DNA from: Erysipelothrix anatis
Lineage (GTDB): Bacteria; Bacillota_I; Bacilli_A; Erysipelotrichales; Erysipelotrichaceae
Assembly (NCBI RefSeq): GCF_009828745.1
Contig: NZ_WTSX01000015.1
Span: 1 to 58,049, forward strand
Direction: 5' to 3'
Length of the DNA stretch: 58,049 nt
Below the pieces are notes generated by a model that worked only from the letters and a program-made list of their open reading frames with translations, did not search any database and was not told where the DNA came from. Made by a program: the position numbers and the translations under genes. Of this stretch, positions 43,988 to 53,019 are shown piece by piece. Numbering within the stretch: the first letter of the stretch is position 1; each line of letters begins with the position of its first letter.

Positions 43988-45604
43988 ATGAAACGTCTAA
44001 GATTACGCAATACATTGGGGATATTTTTAATTGTGTCACTGATAGTTCCCACTGTCGTTCCACATACATTCAAAGTTCATGCTGAGGTATCAGACGACAC
44101 AGCGGCGACAGATCCTAAAGAAAATCTCACAGATCCGATTATCGTAAACGAAACGCAATTAACATTAGAACAGTTTCAAGCGACAACAATAACCTACTCA
44201 ATTGTTGATAATAAAGAAGCTCAAGTCACGTTTTCGACCGCAGATGCCAATATCGCTACAATCGATAGTAAAGGGTTTGTCAGTGCAAAAAATCCAGGAA
44301 CGACAACAGTATCGATTTACGCCGTTATAGAAGGTGAACGATATCAAAAAGACATTCTAGTTACCGTAAAACCTGTTGGTGGTTCGGTAACCTTTGCACA
44401 CAATGAAATCTCATTGAACCGAGGTTCAAGTTATGCACTAGAATATACGCTTTCCGATCCAAACTTAAACCAAAGTGCAATTGTATGGAGTAGTACCAAT
44501 TCGGCTGTTGCTACGGTAGAAAATGGAACTGTAACGGGTCATAGTATTGGAGAGACAATCATATCTGCTTCAATCGGTGATCAAGTTGCATCGGTAAAAG
44601 TAAATGTTGTTGTACCGCTAGAAAGTATTACATTTAATCCAGAATCACTTTCAATCATTGAAGGAAATAGCAAAGATTTACCAGGTCTCATTTATGTTCC
44701 TTATGATACGAGTACAAAACGTCACGTCGAATATAGCGTTAAAGATCCAAGCATTGTCCAGATTGAAGAATCGATGATTGTTGGTCTAAATGTTGGAAAA
44801 ACTACGATCACAGCCACTGTTAATGGAATTTCTACAGTGTTAGCGGTAGAAGTAACGCCCAAACAAACTGAAACAGGTGCTGAAATGATTACGCTTTCTG
44901 AACTTGGGGTGACAAATGATACAATAACTGTCGGACTTCAGAAGAACCAAATAAGTGATAAGATGAAACAATCACTGACTATTTCTGAAGATATCATTGT
45001 GAAAGCAATCGCAGGAAAGCAAAAAATTGTCGTCCAACTTCCACGTCAGTACTTTGAGAAAAATATGTCGCGTATTGATGCAATCAAGGTTCCAGAAGGA
45101 TCGTTAGCGACGCTTTCAGATACACCACTAATTGTTGAACTTCAAGCCGGCGAACAAAAACGAACGGTTGCAGAATATACTTTTTCAAAACCTCTAACCA
45201 AAGATTACAATATGCGTTTTGCAATTGATCCGCTTTCCGATACATCACCTTTAAGAGAACACGTTCATGGCAAAGCATTTGATATTCGTTTTCCTAAGAA
45301 TTTGGATGTAAGTGGTGTCAAAGTTACATTTCCGGCTAAAATCTTTGAGTCCAGTGATAGTCAAATTCATTTTGTATATACAGTTAGTGGGTCAGAGTTA
45401 GGAAGTAATCCGCAAACTGTCACTACTGCTGATAAAAAAGTAACGATAGCTCCGCTTGATTCCCGTCTCGTGTTGTCGTTCAATAAAGCATCAAAAACGT
45501 CCGATATGACGGTTATTTGGATTCTTGGAAGTATTGTACTTTTATTAGGTGCAGGCTTCGGTGTATTTTATTTTAATCGTTATCAAAAACAGAAAAAAAT
45601 ATGA
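43988..45604 (+). CDS. Surface protein with Big2 (bacterial Ig-like) domains and C-terminal membrane anchor
   Basis: The protein of 538 residues has a signal peptide (LGIFLIVSLIVPTVVPHTFKVHA, cut near residue 32), three Ig-like Big2 repeats (about 50-130, 135-210 and 213-290, each ending in a G.T.I.A.....V pattern), a C-terminal extracytoplasmic domain and a final membrane helix (WILGSIVLLLGAGFGVFYF) with a basic tail. No LPxTG motif is present, so it is membrane-anchored. In Bacillus nothing of this kind lies between recJ and apt. The ligand is unknown; adhesion or wall sensing would be typical. Confidence 0.85.
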   Translation: MKRLRLRNTLGIFLIVSLIVPTVVPHTFKVHAEVSDDTAATDPKENLTDPIIVNETQLTLEQFQATTITYSIVDNKEAQVTFSTADANIATIDSKGFVSAKNPGTTTVSIYAVIEGERYQKDILVTVKPVGGSVTFAHNEISLNRGSSYALEYTLSDPNLNQSAIVWSSTNSAVATVENGTVTGHSIGETIISASIGDQVASVKVNVVVPLESITFNPESLSIIEGNSKDLPGLIYVPYDTSTKRHVEYSVKDPSIVQIEESMIVGLNVGKTTITATVNGISTVLAVEVTPKQTETGAEMITLSELGVTNDTITVGLQKNQISDKMKQSLTISEDIIVKAIAGKQKIVVQLPRQYFEKNMSRIDAIKVPEGSLATLSDTPLIVELQAGEQKRTVAEYTFSKPLTKDYNMRFAIDPLSDTSPLREHVHGKAFDIRFPKNLDVSGVKVTFPAKIFESSDSQIHFVYTVSGSELGSNPQTVTTADKKVTIAPLDSRLVLSFNKASKTSDMTVIWILGSIVLLLGAGFGVFYFNRYQKQKKI

Positions 45605-45610
45605 TATAAT
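45602..45610 (+). promoter_or_regulatory. Extended -10 promoter of apt
   Basis: TGATATAAT overlaps the TGA stop codon of the Big2 gene and lies 24 bases before the apt start. Confidence 0.78.
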
Positions 45611-45634
45611 GGCTATTGCACTATGGAGGACATT

Positions 45635-46147
45635 ATGGATTTAAAAAACTATATTGCTACAATCGAAGATTTTCCCAAACCAGGTATTAAATTCAGAGAT
45701 ATTACGCCATTAATGGCTAATGGTGAAGCATTTGCCGAAGCAACGCGACGTTTCACAGAATTTGCGAAGAAAGTCGGTGCTGACGTTATTGTTGGACCCG
45801 AATCACGCGGTTTTATCTTTGGATGCCCTGTTGCCTATAACTTAGAAGTCGGATTCATTCCAGTCCGTAAGCCAGGTAAATTACCACGAGAAACAGTAAG
45901 CTATGCTTATGATTTAGAATATGGATCAAATGAACTTCATATTCATAAAGATGGCATAAAACCAGGACAAAAGGTCCTCATCATTGATGATCTCTTAGCA
46001 ACTGGTGGAACCATCGAAGCAAGCGTTGCTCTTGTGCGTGAATTAGGTGGTGAAGTCGTCGGGTGTGGGTTCTTAATTGAACTTGAAGAGCTCGAAGGCC
46101 GTAAAAAATTAGAAGGCATTGAAGTCTTTGCAATGATGCAATATTAA
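45635..46147 (+). CDS. apt: Adenine phosphoribosyltransferase
   Basis: Apt salvages adenine to AMP using PRPP. The 170 residues carry [43 protein letters not shown] and the PRPP-binding motif [13 protein letters not shown]. The start is ATG 45635, after tggagg; an in-frame ATG at 45623 lies upstream of that ribosome-binding site. The order apt-relA is conserved in Firmicutes. A terminator separates the two here. Confidence 0.96.
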   Translation: MDLKNYIATIEDFPKPGIKFRDITPLMANGEAFAEATRRFTEFAKKVGADVIVGPESRGFIFGCPVAYNLEVGFIPVRKPGKLPRETVSYAYDLEYGSNELHIHKDGIKPGQKVLIIDDLLATGGTIEASVALVRELGGEVVGCGFLIELEELEGRKKLEGIEVFAMMQY

Positions 46148-46148
46148 T

Positions 46149-46173
46149 AACGAAGTGTGAACTTCGTTTTTTT
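46149..46173 (+). terminator. Terminator between apt and relA
   Basis: Stem aacgaagt / acttcgtt with loop gtga, then a T run. It lies directly behind apt, 20 bases before relA, so relA may depend on read-through; no separate relA promoter is evident. Confidence 0.85.
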
Positions 46174-46194
46174 CCAAATTAAGGAGGGGTAACC

Positions 46195-48390
46195 ATGAGT
46201 CAATTCAAAGAAGTATCATTCGAAACAATGATGGATGAAGTTGGGAAATACATTACAAACCCAGAAAACATCGATCTAATCGAACGTGCGTACGCATATG
46301 CCAAAGAACATCATGAAGGTCAATATCGTAAAAGTGGGGAACCTTACCTTGTCCATTTAGTCCATGTTGGATATATTTTAGCTGACATGGGAATGTCTCC
46401 GACAACCATTGCGGCGGGTTTGCTCCATGATGTTGTTGAAGATACAGATGTCACCAAAGAAGAACTAACTGAAGCTTTCTCTGAAGAGATTGCGACGCTT
46501 GTCGAAAGTGTCACTAAAATTGGAAATATTGAATTTAAAGATGAGCGCGAGTACCTAGCTGCAAATCACCGTAAAATCTTTATCGCGATGGCGAAAGATG
46601 TTCGTGTTATCTTTATCAAACTGGTGGATCGCCTCCATAATATGCGAACCTTACAATATCAAAAACCAGAAAAACAACAGAAAATTGCTGCGGAAACACT
46701 CGATGTTTATGCTCCAATTGCCCATAGGCTTGGGCTTGGAGAAATCAAGAACGAACTTGAAGATTTAAGTTTTAGCTATCTTCACCGAGACAAGTACTAT
46801 GAAATTGCGCGTCTTGTCGATTCTCGAAAAGCGGAGCGTGATGCATCGGTCACAAGCATGATTGAAGAAATTGCTGAACTCTTGCTTGAAAATAATATTA
46901 AGTTTAATGTGTTTGGGCGTTCAAAACATCTCTACAGTATTTATAAAAAAATGAATCAAAAACATAAACGATTTGATGAGATTTTGGATTTGCTTGCAAT
47001 TCGTATCATTACTGAAACAGAACTCAACTGTTATGAAATCTTAGGGCATATTCATGCAACGTATCGTCCGATTCCAGGGCGCTTGAAAGATTATATTGCA
47101 ATGCCAAAGATGAATATGTACCAATCACTTCATACCACCATTGTTGGTGATGAAGGCAATATTTTTGAAGTTCAAATTCGTACGAAACGAATGGATGAAA
47201 TTGCTGAACGCGGAGTTGCGGCCCACTGGCGATATAAAGAGGGATCCACAAATACGGAAACTAACCAACGCGAAATTGAAGATCGTCTCTCATGGTTTAG
47301 AGATTTTAATACCATCACAGAAGGGGTCGATCAAAACGCAGAGGACTACATGAACTTGTTACAAAAGGATATTTTTGAAGCAAATGTGTATGTTATGACA
47401 CCAAAGGGTCGCGTGATTGATTTACCCAATGGTGCCACACCGATTGATTTTGCATACCGTGTTCATACAGAGGTAGGACATCAGACAGTCGGTGCGATTG
47501 TTAACGGAACACTCGTGCCACTAAATACGCCCCTAAAAACGGGTGATGTCGTTCAGTTGAAAACCAATAAGCAGTCAACACCAAGTGAAGATTGGCTTAA
47601 AGTTGTAAAAACAACACATGCTCGGAATAAAATCCGAAGTTACATTCAAAAGAAACAACAAGATGATAAAACCCAATACATCAGTAAAGGCGAAACGATG
47701 TTCAAAGAAGAATGTAAGCGCCGTGGTGTTGATGAGAAAGAGTTGCGTCATTCTAAAAAATTTGAAGCTGCATACAAAGAATTTTCGGTGGCGTCGTACG
47801 ATGATTTGATGTTTGCCATTGCGACGAAATCATTATCATTACCTGCATTGTTTGAGCGTCTTGATATTAAAATTCAACAAGAGTCTAGTAAGCTTGACCG
47901 TGCTGTAAGTCGAAACGCCCTACAATCTAGCAAACAATCAAATGGAAAAACTGGGGTTCGTGTCCCTGGAATTGACTCCATGATGATTAGTTTAAGTCAA
48001 TGTTGTAATCCTGTTTATGGTGATGAAATCATTGGCTATGTTTCCAAAGGAAGCGGCGTTAAGGTACACCGTACGGATTGCCCCAATATTGTGAATGAGA
48101 CATCACGCTTGATTGATGTTTATTGGGAAGATGAACATAGTGGTAAAGAATACGAGGCAGTACTAAAAATTCTGTCGACTGATCGAAGTTTCTTATTGAC
48201 GGACTTAGTTACGATTGTATCGCAACTTAAAGTAAAACTTAATGCCGTTAATTCTGAAGTTGACCCCGATGCCATCCATGTTAATACAACCATGCGTGTC
48301 GTTGTTAAAGATGCCGATCATTTACGTAATTTAATCGTCAACCTGCGCAAAGTTGATAGCGTATTACGTGTTGACCGGATAACATTGTGA
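46195..48390 (+). CDS. relA: Bifunctional (p)ppGpp synthetase/hydrolase (Rel/RSH)
   Basis: This long RSH protein of 731 residues makes and degrades (p)ppGpp in the stringent response. The hydrolase domain keeps the HD metal site (PYLVHLVHVGYILADM, LLHDVVEDT), the synthetase domain has GRSKHLYSIYKKM and AMPKMNMYQSLHTTIVG, and TGS (DLPNGATPIDFAYRVHTEVG) and C-terminal zinc-finger/ACT regions follow. Both activities appear intact. The ribosome-binding site is aaggagggg. In Bacillus dtd and lytH would follow; here hisS does. Confidence 0.96.
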   Translation: MSQFKEVSFETMMDEVGKYITNPENIDLIERAYAYAKEHHEGQYRKSGEPYLVHLVHVGYILADMGMSPTTIAAGLLHDVVEDTDVTKEELTEAFSEEIATLVESVTKIGNIEFKDEREYLAANHRKIFIAMAKDVRVIFIKLVDRLHNMRTLQYQKPEKQQKIAAETLDVYAPIAHRLGLGEIKNELEDLSFSYLHRDKYYEIARLVDSRKAERDASVTSMIEEIAELLLENNIKFNVFGRSKHLYSIYKKMNQKHKRFDEILDLLAIRIITETELNCYEILGHIHATYRPIPGRLKDYIAMPKMNMYQSLHTTIVGDEGNIFEVQIRTKRMDEIAERGVAAHWRYKEGSTNTETNQREIEDRLSWFRDFNTITEGVDQNAEDYMNLLQKDIFEANVYVMTPKGRVIDLPNGATPIDFAYRVHTEVGHQTVGAIVNGTLVPLNTPLKTGDVVQLKTNKQSTPSEDWLKVVKTTHARNKIRSYIQKKQQDDKTQYISKGETMFKEECKRRGVDEKELRHSKKFEAAYKEFSVASYDDLMFAIATKSLSLPALFERLDIKIQQESSKLDRAVSRNALQSSKQSNGKTGVRVPGIDSMMISLSQCCNPVYGDEIIGYVSKGSGVKVHRTDCPNIVNETSRLIDVYWEDEHSGKEYEAVLKILSTDRSFLLTDLVTIVSQLKVKLNAVNSEVDPDAIHVNTTMRVVVKDADHLRNLIVNLRKVDSVLRVDRITL

Positions 48391-48419
48391 TTGCCTTTTC
48401 AATCATACTATGTTAAAGT

Positions 48420-48630
48420 GATATCAATATTCGAAGAACATGATTAAGTTGTTGAAAGTAGCAAAGAGAAGTGCTGGTTGGTGAGAAGCACATGTACGTG
48501 AGGCAATGGGACACATGGGAGAAATAACCCTGAAATGAGTAGGGGTTGTCGTATACCTGCGTTAAAGGTTTGAGTAAACAAACAAAGGTGGTACCACGTC
48601 GCAGACGTCCTTGGTAGCACCTTTTTATAT
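48420..48630 (+). promoter_or_regulatory. T-box leader of hisS-aspS
   Basis: The leader ends with the T-box AGGTGGTACCACG (48586-48598) and a terminator whose 3' arm is ccttggtagcacc followed by five T. Uncharged tRNA-His is expected to bind the T-box and stabilise an antiterminator. The distal stem I loop is visible as GTGCT-ggttggtga-AGCAC around 48472-48491. The specifier should be CAC; candidates are CAC at 48512-48514 (within gacacatggg) and, less likely, CAC at 48489. A weak promoter (TTGTGA, 18 bases, TATGTT) lies across the relA stop at 48385-48414. Confidence 0.9.
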
Positions 48631-48648
48631 ATTCGAGGAGGAACAGAC

Positions 48649-49941
48649 ATGAGTCAAAAATATATTGCACCCCGTGGTACACAAGATGTATACGGTGCTG
48701 AAGCCCGAAAATGGCAAAAACTTGAAAAGATTGCACGTGAGATTTGTGATCGTTACCATATCCAAGAAATGCGTACACCTATGTATGAACATACTGAAGT
48801 ATTTAAACGTGAAAATGATGCAAGTGATGTCGTCAACAAAGAAATGTACACATTTGTAATCAAGAATCGTGATGGTGAGAGTCCTTCACTAACACTTCGT
48901 CCTGAAGGAACTGCAGGTGTTGCCCGTGCTTTTGTACAACACAAATTGTATGCAACTGGTGGAAGCTATCAAAAATATTTCTATATCGCGCCAAACTTCC
49001 GTTATGAACGGCCACAAAAAGGACGTATGCGAATTCACCACCAATTTGGAGTTGAATTAATTGGCCCGATTAGCCCAATGGTTGATGTAGAGGCAATTTC
49101 AGTAGGATTATCATTCTTACATGAAGTTGGATTGAAGAAATTCAAACTCCTCGTCAATACAATCGGAGATGCAGAAAGTCAAGAAAATTATAAAGTTGCG
49201 CTACGTGAGCATTTTAAACCGCATCTTTCGACAATGTGTGGAGATTGCAACCGTCGTTACGAGCAAAACCCACTCCGTATGCTTGATTGCAAAGTAGATC
49301 ACGATCACGTTGCAGTTCAAACAGCCCCAACAAACTATGCTTATTTAAATGAGATGTCTCGTGAATACTTCGAATCCCTCAAGACACTACTTGATGCGCA
49401 GGGTATCGCGTATGAAATAGATAGTCGATTGGTTCGTGGTTTGGATTACTATCACCATACTGTTTTTGAAGTAGTTTCCACAGATGAAAAAGCAGGTGCT
49501 CAATCAACCATTTTTGGTGGTGGACGTTATAACCACCTCATTGACTACTTTGGTGGTCCGGAAACCGGTGCTGTTGGGCTCGGAATTGGACTTGAACGCT
49601 TGCTTATTTTAGCAGAAGATTCAGGGATTGAGTTCGATACTGAGGACGGTGTTGATGTCTTTGGTATGCCGATGGGAGCTGCATCCAATAATGCGGTCTT
49701 TGCGATGATTCAATCATTGCGTCAAGCAGGCTATGTCTGCGACATGGATGTAGAAAATAAATCATTTAAAGCACAATTTAAATTGGTTGATCGTAATAAT
49801 GCGAAAATCGCATTATTATGCGGTGATGATGAACTTGAAAAAGGGGAATTCACACTTAAAAATATTGAAACACAGGAACAAATTCGTGTCAGTGCGAACG
49901 AAGTTGTAACACATGTAAAAGCATGGTTAGGAGAAAAATAG
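48649..49941 (+). CDS. hisS: Histidyl-tRNA synthetase
   Basis: The class II enzyme for tRNA-His has 430 residues. Motif 1 is near MRTPMYEHTEVFKRENDAS, motif 2 contains FRYERPQKGRMRIHHQFGVELIG, and the histidine-specific motifs LVRGLDYYHHTVFEV and FGGGRYNHLIDYFGG are present, followed by motif 3 GLGIGLERLLIL. The ribosome-binding site is gaggagga. It is controlled by the T-box leader and probably co-transcribed with aspS, which starts one base after its stop codon. Confidence 0.97.
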   Translation: MSQKYIAPRGTQDVYGAEARKWQKLEKIAREICDRYHIQEMRTPMYEHTEVFKRENDASDVVNKEMYTFVIKNRDGESPSLTLRPEGTAGVARAFVQHKLYATGGSYQKYFYIAPNFRYERPQKGRMRIHHQFGVELIGPISPMVDVEAISVGLSFLHEVGLKKFKLLVNTIGDAESQENYKVALREHFKPHLSTMCGDCNRRYEQNPLRMLDCKVDHDHVAVQTAPTNYAYLNEMSREYFESLKTLLDAQGIAYEIDSRLVRGLDYYHHTVFEVVSTDEKAGAQSTIFGGGRYNHLIDYFGGPETGAVGLGIGLERLLILAEDSGIEFDTEDGVDVFGMPMGAASNNAVFAMIQSLRQAGYVCDMDVENKSFKAQFKLVDRNNAKIALLCGDDELEKGEFTLKNIETQEQIRVSANEVVTHVKAWLGEK

Positions 49942-49942
49942 T

Positions 49943-51682
49943 ATGAATAGAACACATCATAATGGAACATTACGAATGGAACATGTCGGTCAAGAAGTAT
50001 CACTAGTAGGATGGGTAGCAAAACGTCGAAATTTTGGCTCCATCAACTTTATTGATCTTCGTGACCGCAGTGGAATTGTCCAACTTGTAGTCAATCATGA
50101 CGAGTACCCAATTGTTGAAGGGATAAAAAATGAATATGTCTTAGCGGTAACGGGAATTGTTCGTGAACGTCAAGATAAGAACCCTAAAATCGCAACAGGT
50201 GATGTAGAAATTGAAATCTCAAACGTTGAAATTATCAATAAAGCAGCACAAACACCGATGATAATTGCTGATGAAACAGATGCACTTGAAGAAACACGTT
50301 TGAAGTACCGTTATTTAGATTTACGTCGTCCAATCATGCAACAACGCCTTGTGACCCGTGCGAAAATCGTGGGTGAAATGCGTCGTACACTAGAGAAACA
50401 AGATTTCATTGATATTGAAACACCAATGTTAACGAAATCGACACCTGAAGGTGCCCGTGAATATCTCGTACCGTCCCGTGTGCATCCCGGAGAATTTTAT
50501 GCGCTTGCTCAATCACCACAGATCTTCAAACAATTATTAATGATCGGTGGGTTTGAACGTTATTACCAAGTAGCGCGTTGTTTCCGTGATGAAGACTTAC
50601 GTGCTGATCGCCAATTGGACTTTACACAAGTCGATATTGAAGCATCCTTCTTGTCAGAAAATCAATTCCAAGAAATTGTCGAAGGAGTTGTAGATAATGT
50701 TATGGTAAACGTTTTAGGGGAAGCCAAACCAGATATTCCCAAAATTAAGTTTGTTGATGCAATGAATGACTATGGAAGTGATAAACCGGATTTACGTTTT
50801 GATATGAAATTAAAAGACTTTGGTGAAATCTTTGCTGCATCCGAATTTAAAGTATTTAGTGATACTTTAACGACAGGTGGAACATTGAAGGGATTGGTTC
50901 TTAAAGGACAAGCAGATGCCATCACCCGTAAAGTAACGGATAAATATACAGACTTAGTTAAAAAATATGGTCTTAAAGGACTTGTTGTCTTAAAAGTAGA
51001 AGCAGACACATTGACTGGATCTGCTGCGAAATTTATTAGTGAGCAAGAACGCGAAGCCATGATTGAAGCGTTCAACCTAGAAGTTGGTGACGTCGTCTTC
51101 ATCGGAAGTGGTGAGTGGGAACTTACTGCTACAGCGATTGGAGCTTTACGCCTTGCTTTAGGTAAAGACTTCGATCTTGTACCATTGAATACATTTGCAT
51201 ATTGCTGGGTTGTTGACTTCCCGATGTTTGCAGAAGAAGATGGGGTATTAGTTGCACGACACCATCCATTTACAGCACCTAAAGCTGAAGATGTGGCATT
51301 ACTAGATGAAAAGCCTCTAGAAGTAATTGCTCAAGCATATGACCTCGTATTAAATGGTTTTGAGGTAGCTGGTGGATCAATGCGTATCTTCCAACAAGAA
51401 CTTCAACAAAAACTTTTCCAAATGATCGGATTTACTGATGAAGAAATTCAACGTCGTTTCGGATTCTTTGTGGATGCATTCCAATATGGAACACCACCAC
51501 ACGGAGGAATTGCGTTTGGACTTGACCGATTCGCAATGGCATTAACACATTCGGATACAATTCGTGATGTTATTGCATTCCCTAAAAATGCATCAGCACG
51601 ATGCCCGCTTACAAATGCACCAAGCCCTGCGATTGAAAAACAACTGAACGAATTACATCTTGAAATCGTTCGTGAAGACTAA
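49943..51682 (+). CDS. aspS: Aspartyl-tRNA synthetase
   Basis: This class II synthetase of 579 residues has an N-terminal OB fold (VGWVAKRRNFGSINFIDLRDRSGIVQLV), the bacterial GAD insertion domain (about 280-420) and the catalytic motifs YLVPSRVHPGEFYALAQSPQIFKQLLMI, CFRDEDLRADRQLDFTQVDIE and GIAFGLDRFAMALT. The pair hisS-aspS is conserved in Firmicutes. Since a separate asnS is present (3326), this is probably a discriminating, Asp-only enzyme. Confidence 0.96.
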   Translation: MNRTHHNGTLRMEHVGQEVSLVGWVAKRRNFGSINFIDLRDRSGIVQLVVNHDEYPIVEGIKNEYVLAVTGIVRERQDKNPKIATGDVEIEISNVEIINKAAQTPMIIADETDALEETRLKYRYLDLRRPIMQQRLVTRAKIVGEMRRTLEKQDFIDIETPMLTKSTPEGAREYLVPSRVHPGEFYALAQSPQIFKQLLMIGGFERYYQVARCFRDEDLRADRQLDFTQVDIEASFLSENQFQEIVEGVVDNVMVNVLGEAKPDIPKIKFVDAMNDYGSDKPDLRFDMKLKDFGEIFAASEFKVFSDTLTTGGTLKGLVLKGQADAITRKVTDKYTDLVKKYGLKGLVVLKVEADTLTGSAAKFISEQEREAMIEAFNLEVGDVVFIGSGEWELTATAIGALRLALGKDFDLVPLNTFAYCWVVDFPMFAEEDGVLVARHHPFTAPKAEDVALLDEKPLEVIAQAYDLVLNGFEVAGGSMRIFQQELQQKLFQMIGFTDEEIQRRFGFFVDAFQYGTPPHGGIAFGLDRFAMALTHSDTIRDVIAFPKNASARCPLTNAPSPAIEKQLNELHLEIVRED

Positions 51683-51690
51683 GTAGAAAG

Positions 51691-51711
51691 AGACCTGAGT
51701 TCAGGTCTTTT
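51691..51711 (+). terminator. Terminator of hisS-aspS
   Basis: Stem agacctg / caggtct with loop agtt, followed by a T run. Confidence 0.9.
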
Positions 51712-51725
51712 TCTTTGTTTATAAA

Positions 51726-51802
51726 ATTAGATGATTATCTAATGATGTGTTGACATCAATCTAATGATAGTTTACAATATCACTAGAGGTGAATCTAATG
51801 AT
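51726..51802 (+). promoter_or_regulatory. MFS-regulator operon promoter with three ATCTAATGAT operator copies
   Basis: TTGACA (51750-51755), a 17-base spacer and TACAAT (51773-51778) form a strong promoter. ATCTAATGAT occurs at 51737-51746 (just upstream of the -35), 51759-51768 (in the spacer) and 51793-51802 (over the start codon). An inverted half (ATTAGAT at 51725-51731) makes the first copy part of a dyad TTAGAT-n4-ATCTAA. Binding at these sites would block transcription, and the regulator encoded two genes on is the obvious candidate. Confidence 0.82.
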
Positions 51803-53018
51803 AAAATCATATATAGTTCTAAAGAAGTATCCAGACTTCATTAAAGTTTGGATTGCCGGCGTTATTAATACGTTTGGTGATAGTTTTGATGCACTAGCAA
51901 TGTCCTGGCTAGTCTACGAGATTACAGAATCAAAATTTTGGTTTGCGCTAAACTTTACTATTAATGCAATTCCGAATCTTATTATTCAACCATTTTTAGG
52001 CGTATATATCGAACGATTGTCGAAACGTTGGGTTATGGTTGTGACAGATGTTGGGCGTGGCGTTTTGGTGCTTACACTCATTATGATTACCAACTTAGGT
52101 TATACAAATGGGTATCTTATACTTGTGTTCACATTCTTAATGACTTGCATGGAATCGTTGCGACAGCCAGCAGCAACATCCTTGATGCCGCATATCGTTG
52201 ACGTGGAGCATTTTGAATCAGCAACATCACTTCGTCAAATGTCTGCGACATTGTCGGCACTCGTAGGAACATCCCTTGCAGGGATTGTTATTGCAATGTT
52301 TGGAAGTATTACAGCATTGTGGGTTGATGGGATTTCATTCTTTATGAGTGCACTTATCCTCATACGGTTAAAAACAGATGCAAGAAATCGCTCAATCGAA
52401 AAACAATCCTATAGCGAGTCACTCAAAGAAGGGTGGGAAACATTCATTCATCATCCTTATCTTGTTAAGTTGACAGTTGTGATTTTCTTAATGCAAGTAT
52501 TTTTGACAGGGATTAATATTATCATGACCCCAATCACAATAGAAGTTATCTTTGGTGGTCCAAAGACGCTCGCATTCTTAAATATTCTCTTCCTTTTAGG
52601 CACACTGTTCGGGTCATTCATTTACCCAACACTTGCTCAAAAATACAATCCATACACGTTGTTTATTGTGTCGGGTTTAGTTGGATGTAGTGGACTTTTA
52701 TTAATGGGAACTGTTGGGTATGTTTCCTTTATGACCGCCATGATGGGTATTAGTATAACAGTTTTAAGTGTTGGATTCGGTATCCTTAATCCAACGATAA
52801 ATGTATCCCTTATGAAATCAGTTGATAAAGATCAACTTGCACGTGTCAGTGCGTTGTTAAATGCAGCAGTTTATGGTTCGATGCCGTTAGGATCACTCAT
52901 AACAACACTATTAATGACTCAAATTCCATTGCCCTTGATAGCAATGACCTATGGTATACTGTTGATATCAATACTCTTGCGATATAAAAATGATCGCTTG
53001 ATGCAAAGGATGGCCTAA
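51798..53018 (+). CDS. Major facilitator superfamily transporter (drug-efflux type)
   Basis: The protein of 406 residues has about 12 membrane segments. MFS hallmarks are WIAGVINTFGDSFDALAMSWLVYEIT in the first helix and the loop segment LGVYIERLSKRWVMVVTDVGRG between helices 2 and 3. This pattern is close to the macrolide/EntS-like efflux group. I use ATG 51798, six bases after agaggtg; a GTG at 51789 lies inside the ribosome-binding site. The substrate is unknown. The repressor-like gene follows after one base. Confidence 0.87.
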   Translation: MIKSYIVLKKYPDFIKVWIAGVINTFGDSFDALAMSWLVYEITESKFWFALNFTINAIPNLIIQPFLGVYIERLSKRWVMVVTDVGRGVLVLTLIMITNLGYTNGYLILVFTFLMTCMESLRQPAATSLMPHIVDVEHFESATSLRQMSATLSALVGTSLAGIVIAMFGSITALWVDGISFFMSALILIRLKTDARNRSIEKQSYSESLKEGWETFIHHPYLVKLTVVIFLMQVFLTGINIIMTPITIEVIFGGPKTLAFLNILFLLGTLFGSFIYPTLAQKYNPYTLFIVSGLVGCSGLLLMGTVGYVSFMTAMMGISITVLSVGFGILNPTINVSLMKSVDKDQLARVSALLNAAVYGSMPLGSLITTLLMTQIPLPLIAMTYGILLISILLRYKNDRLMQRMA

Positions 53019-53019
53019 C

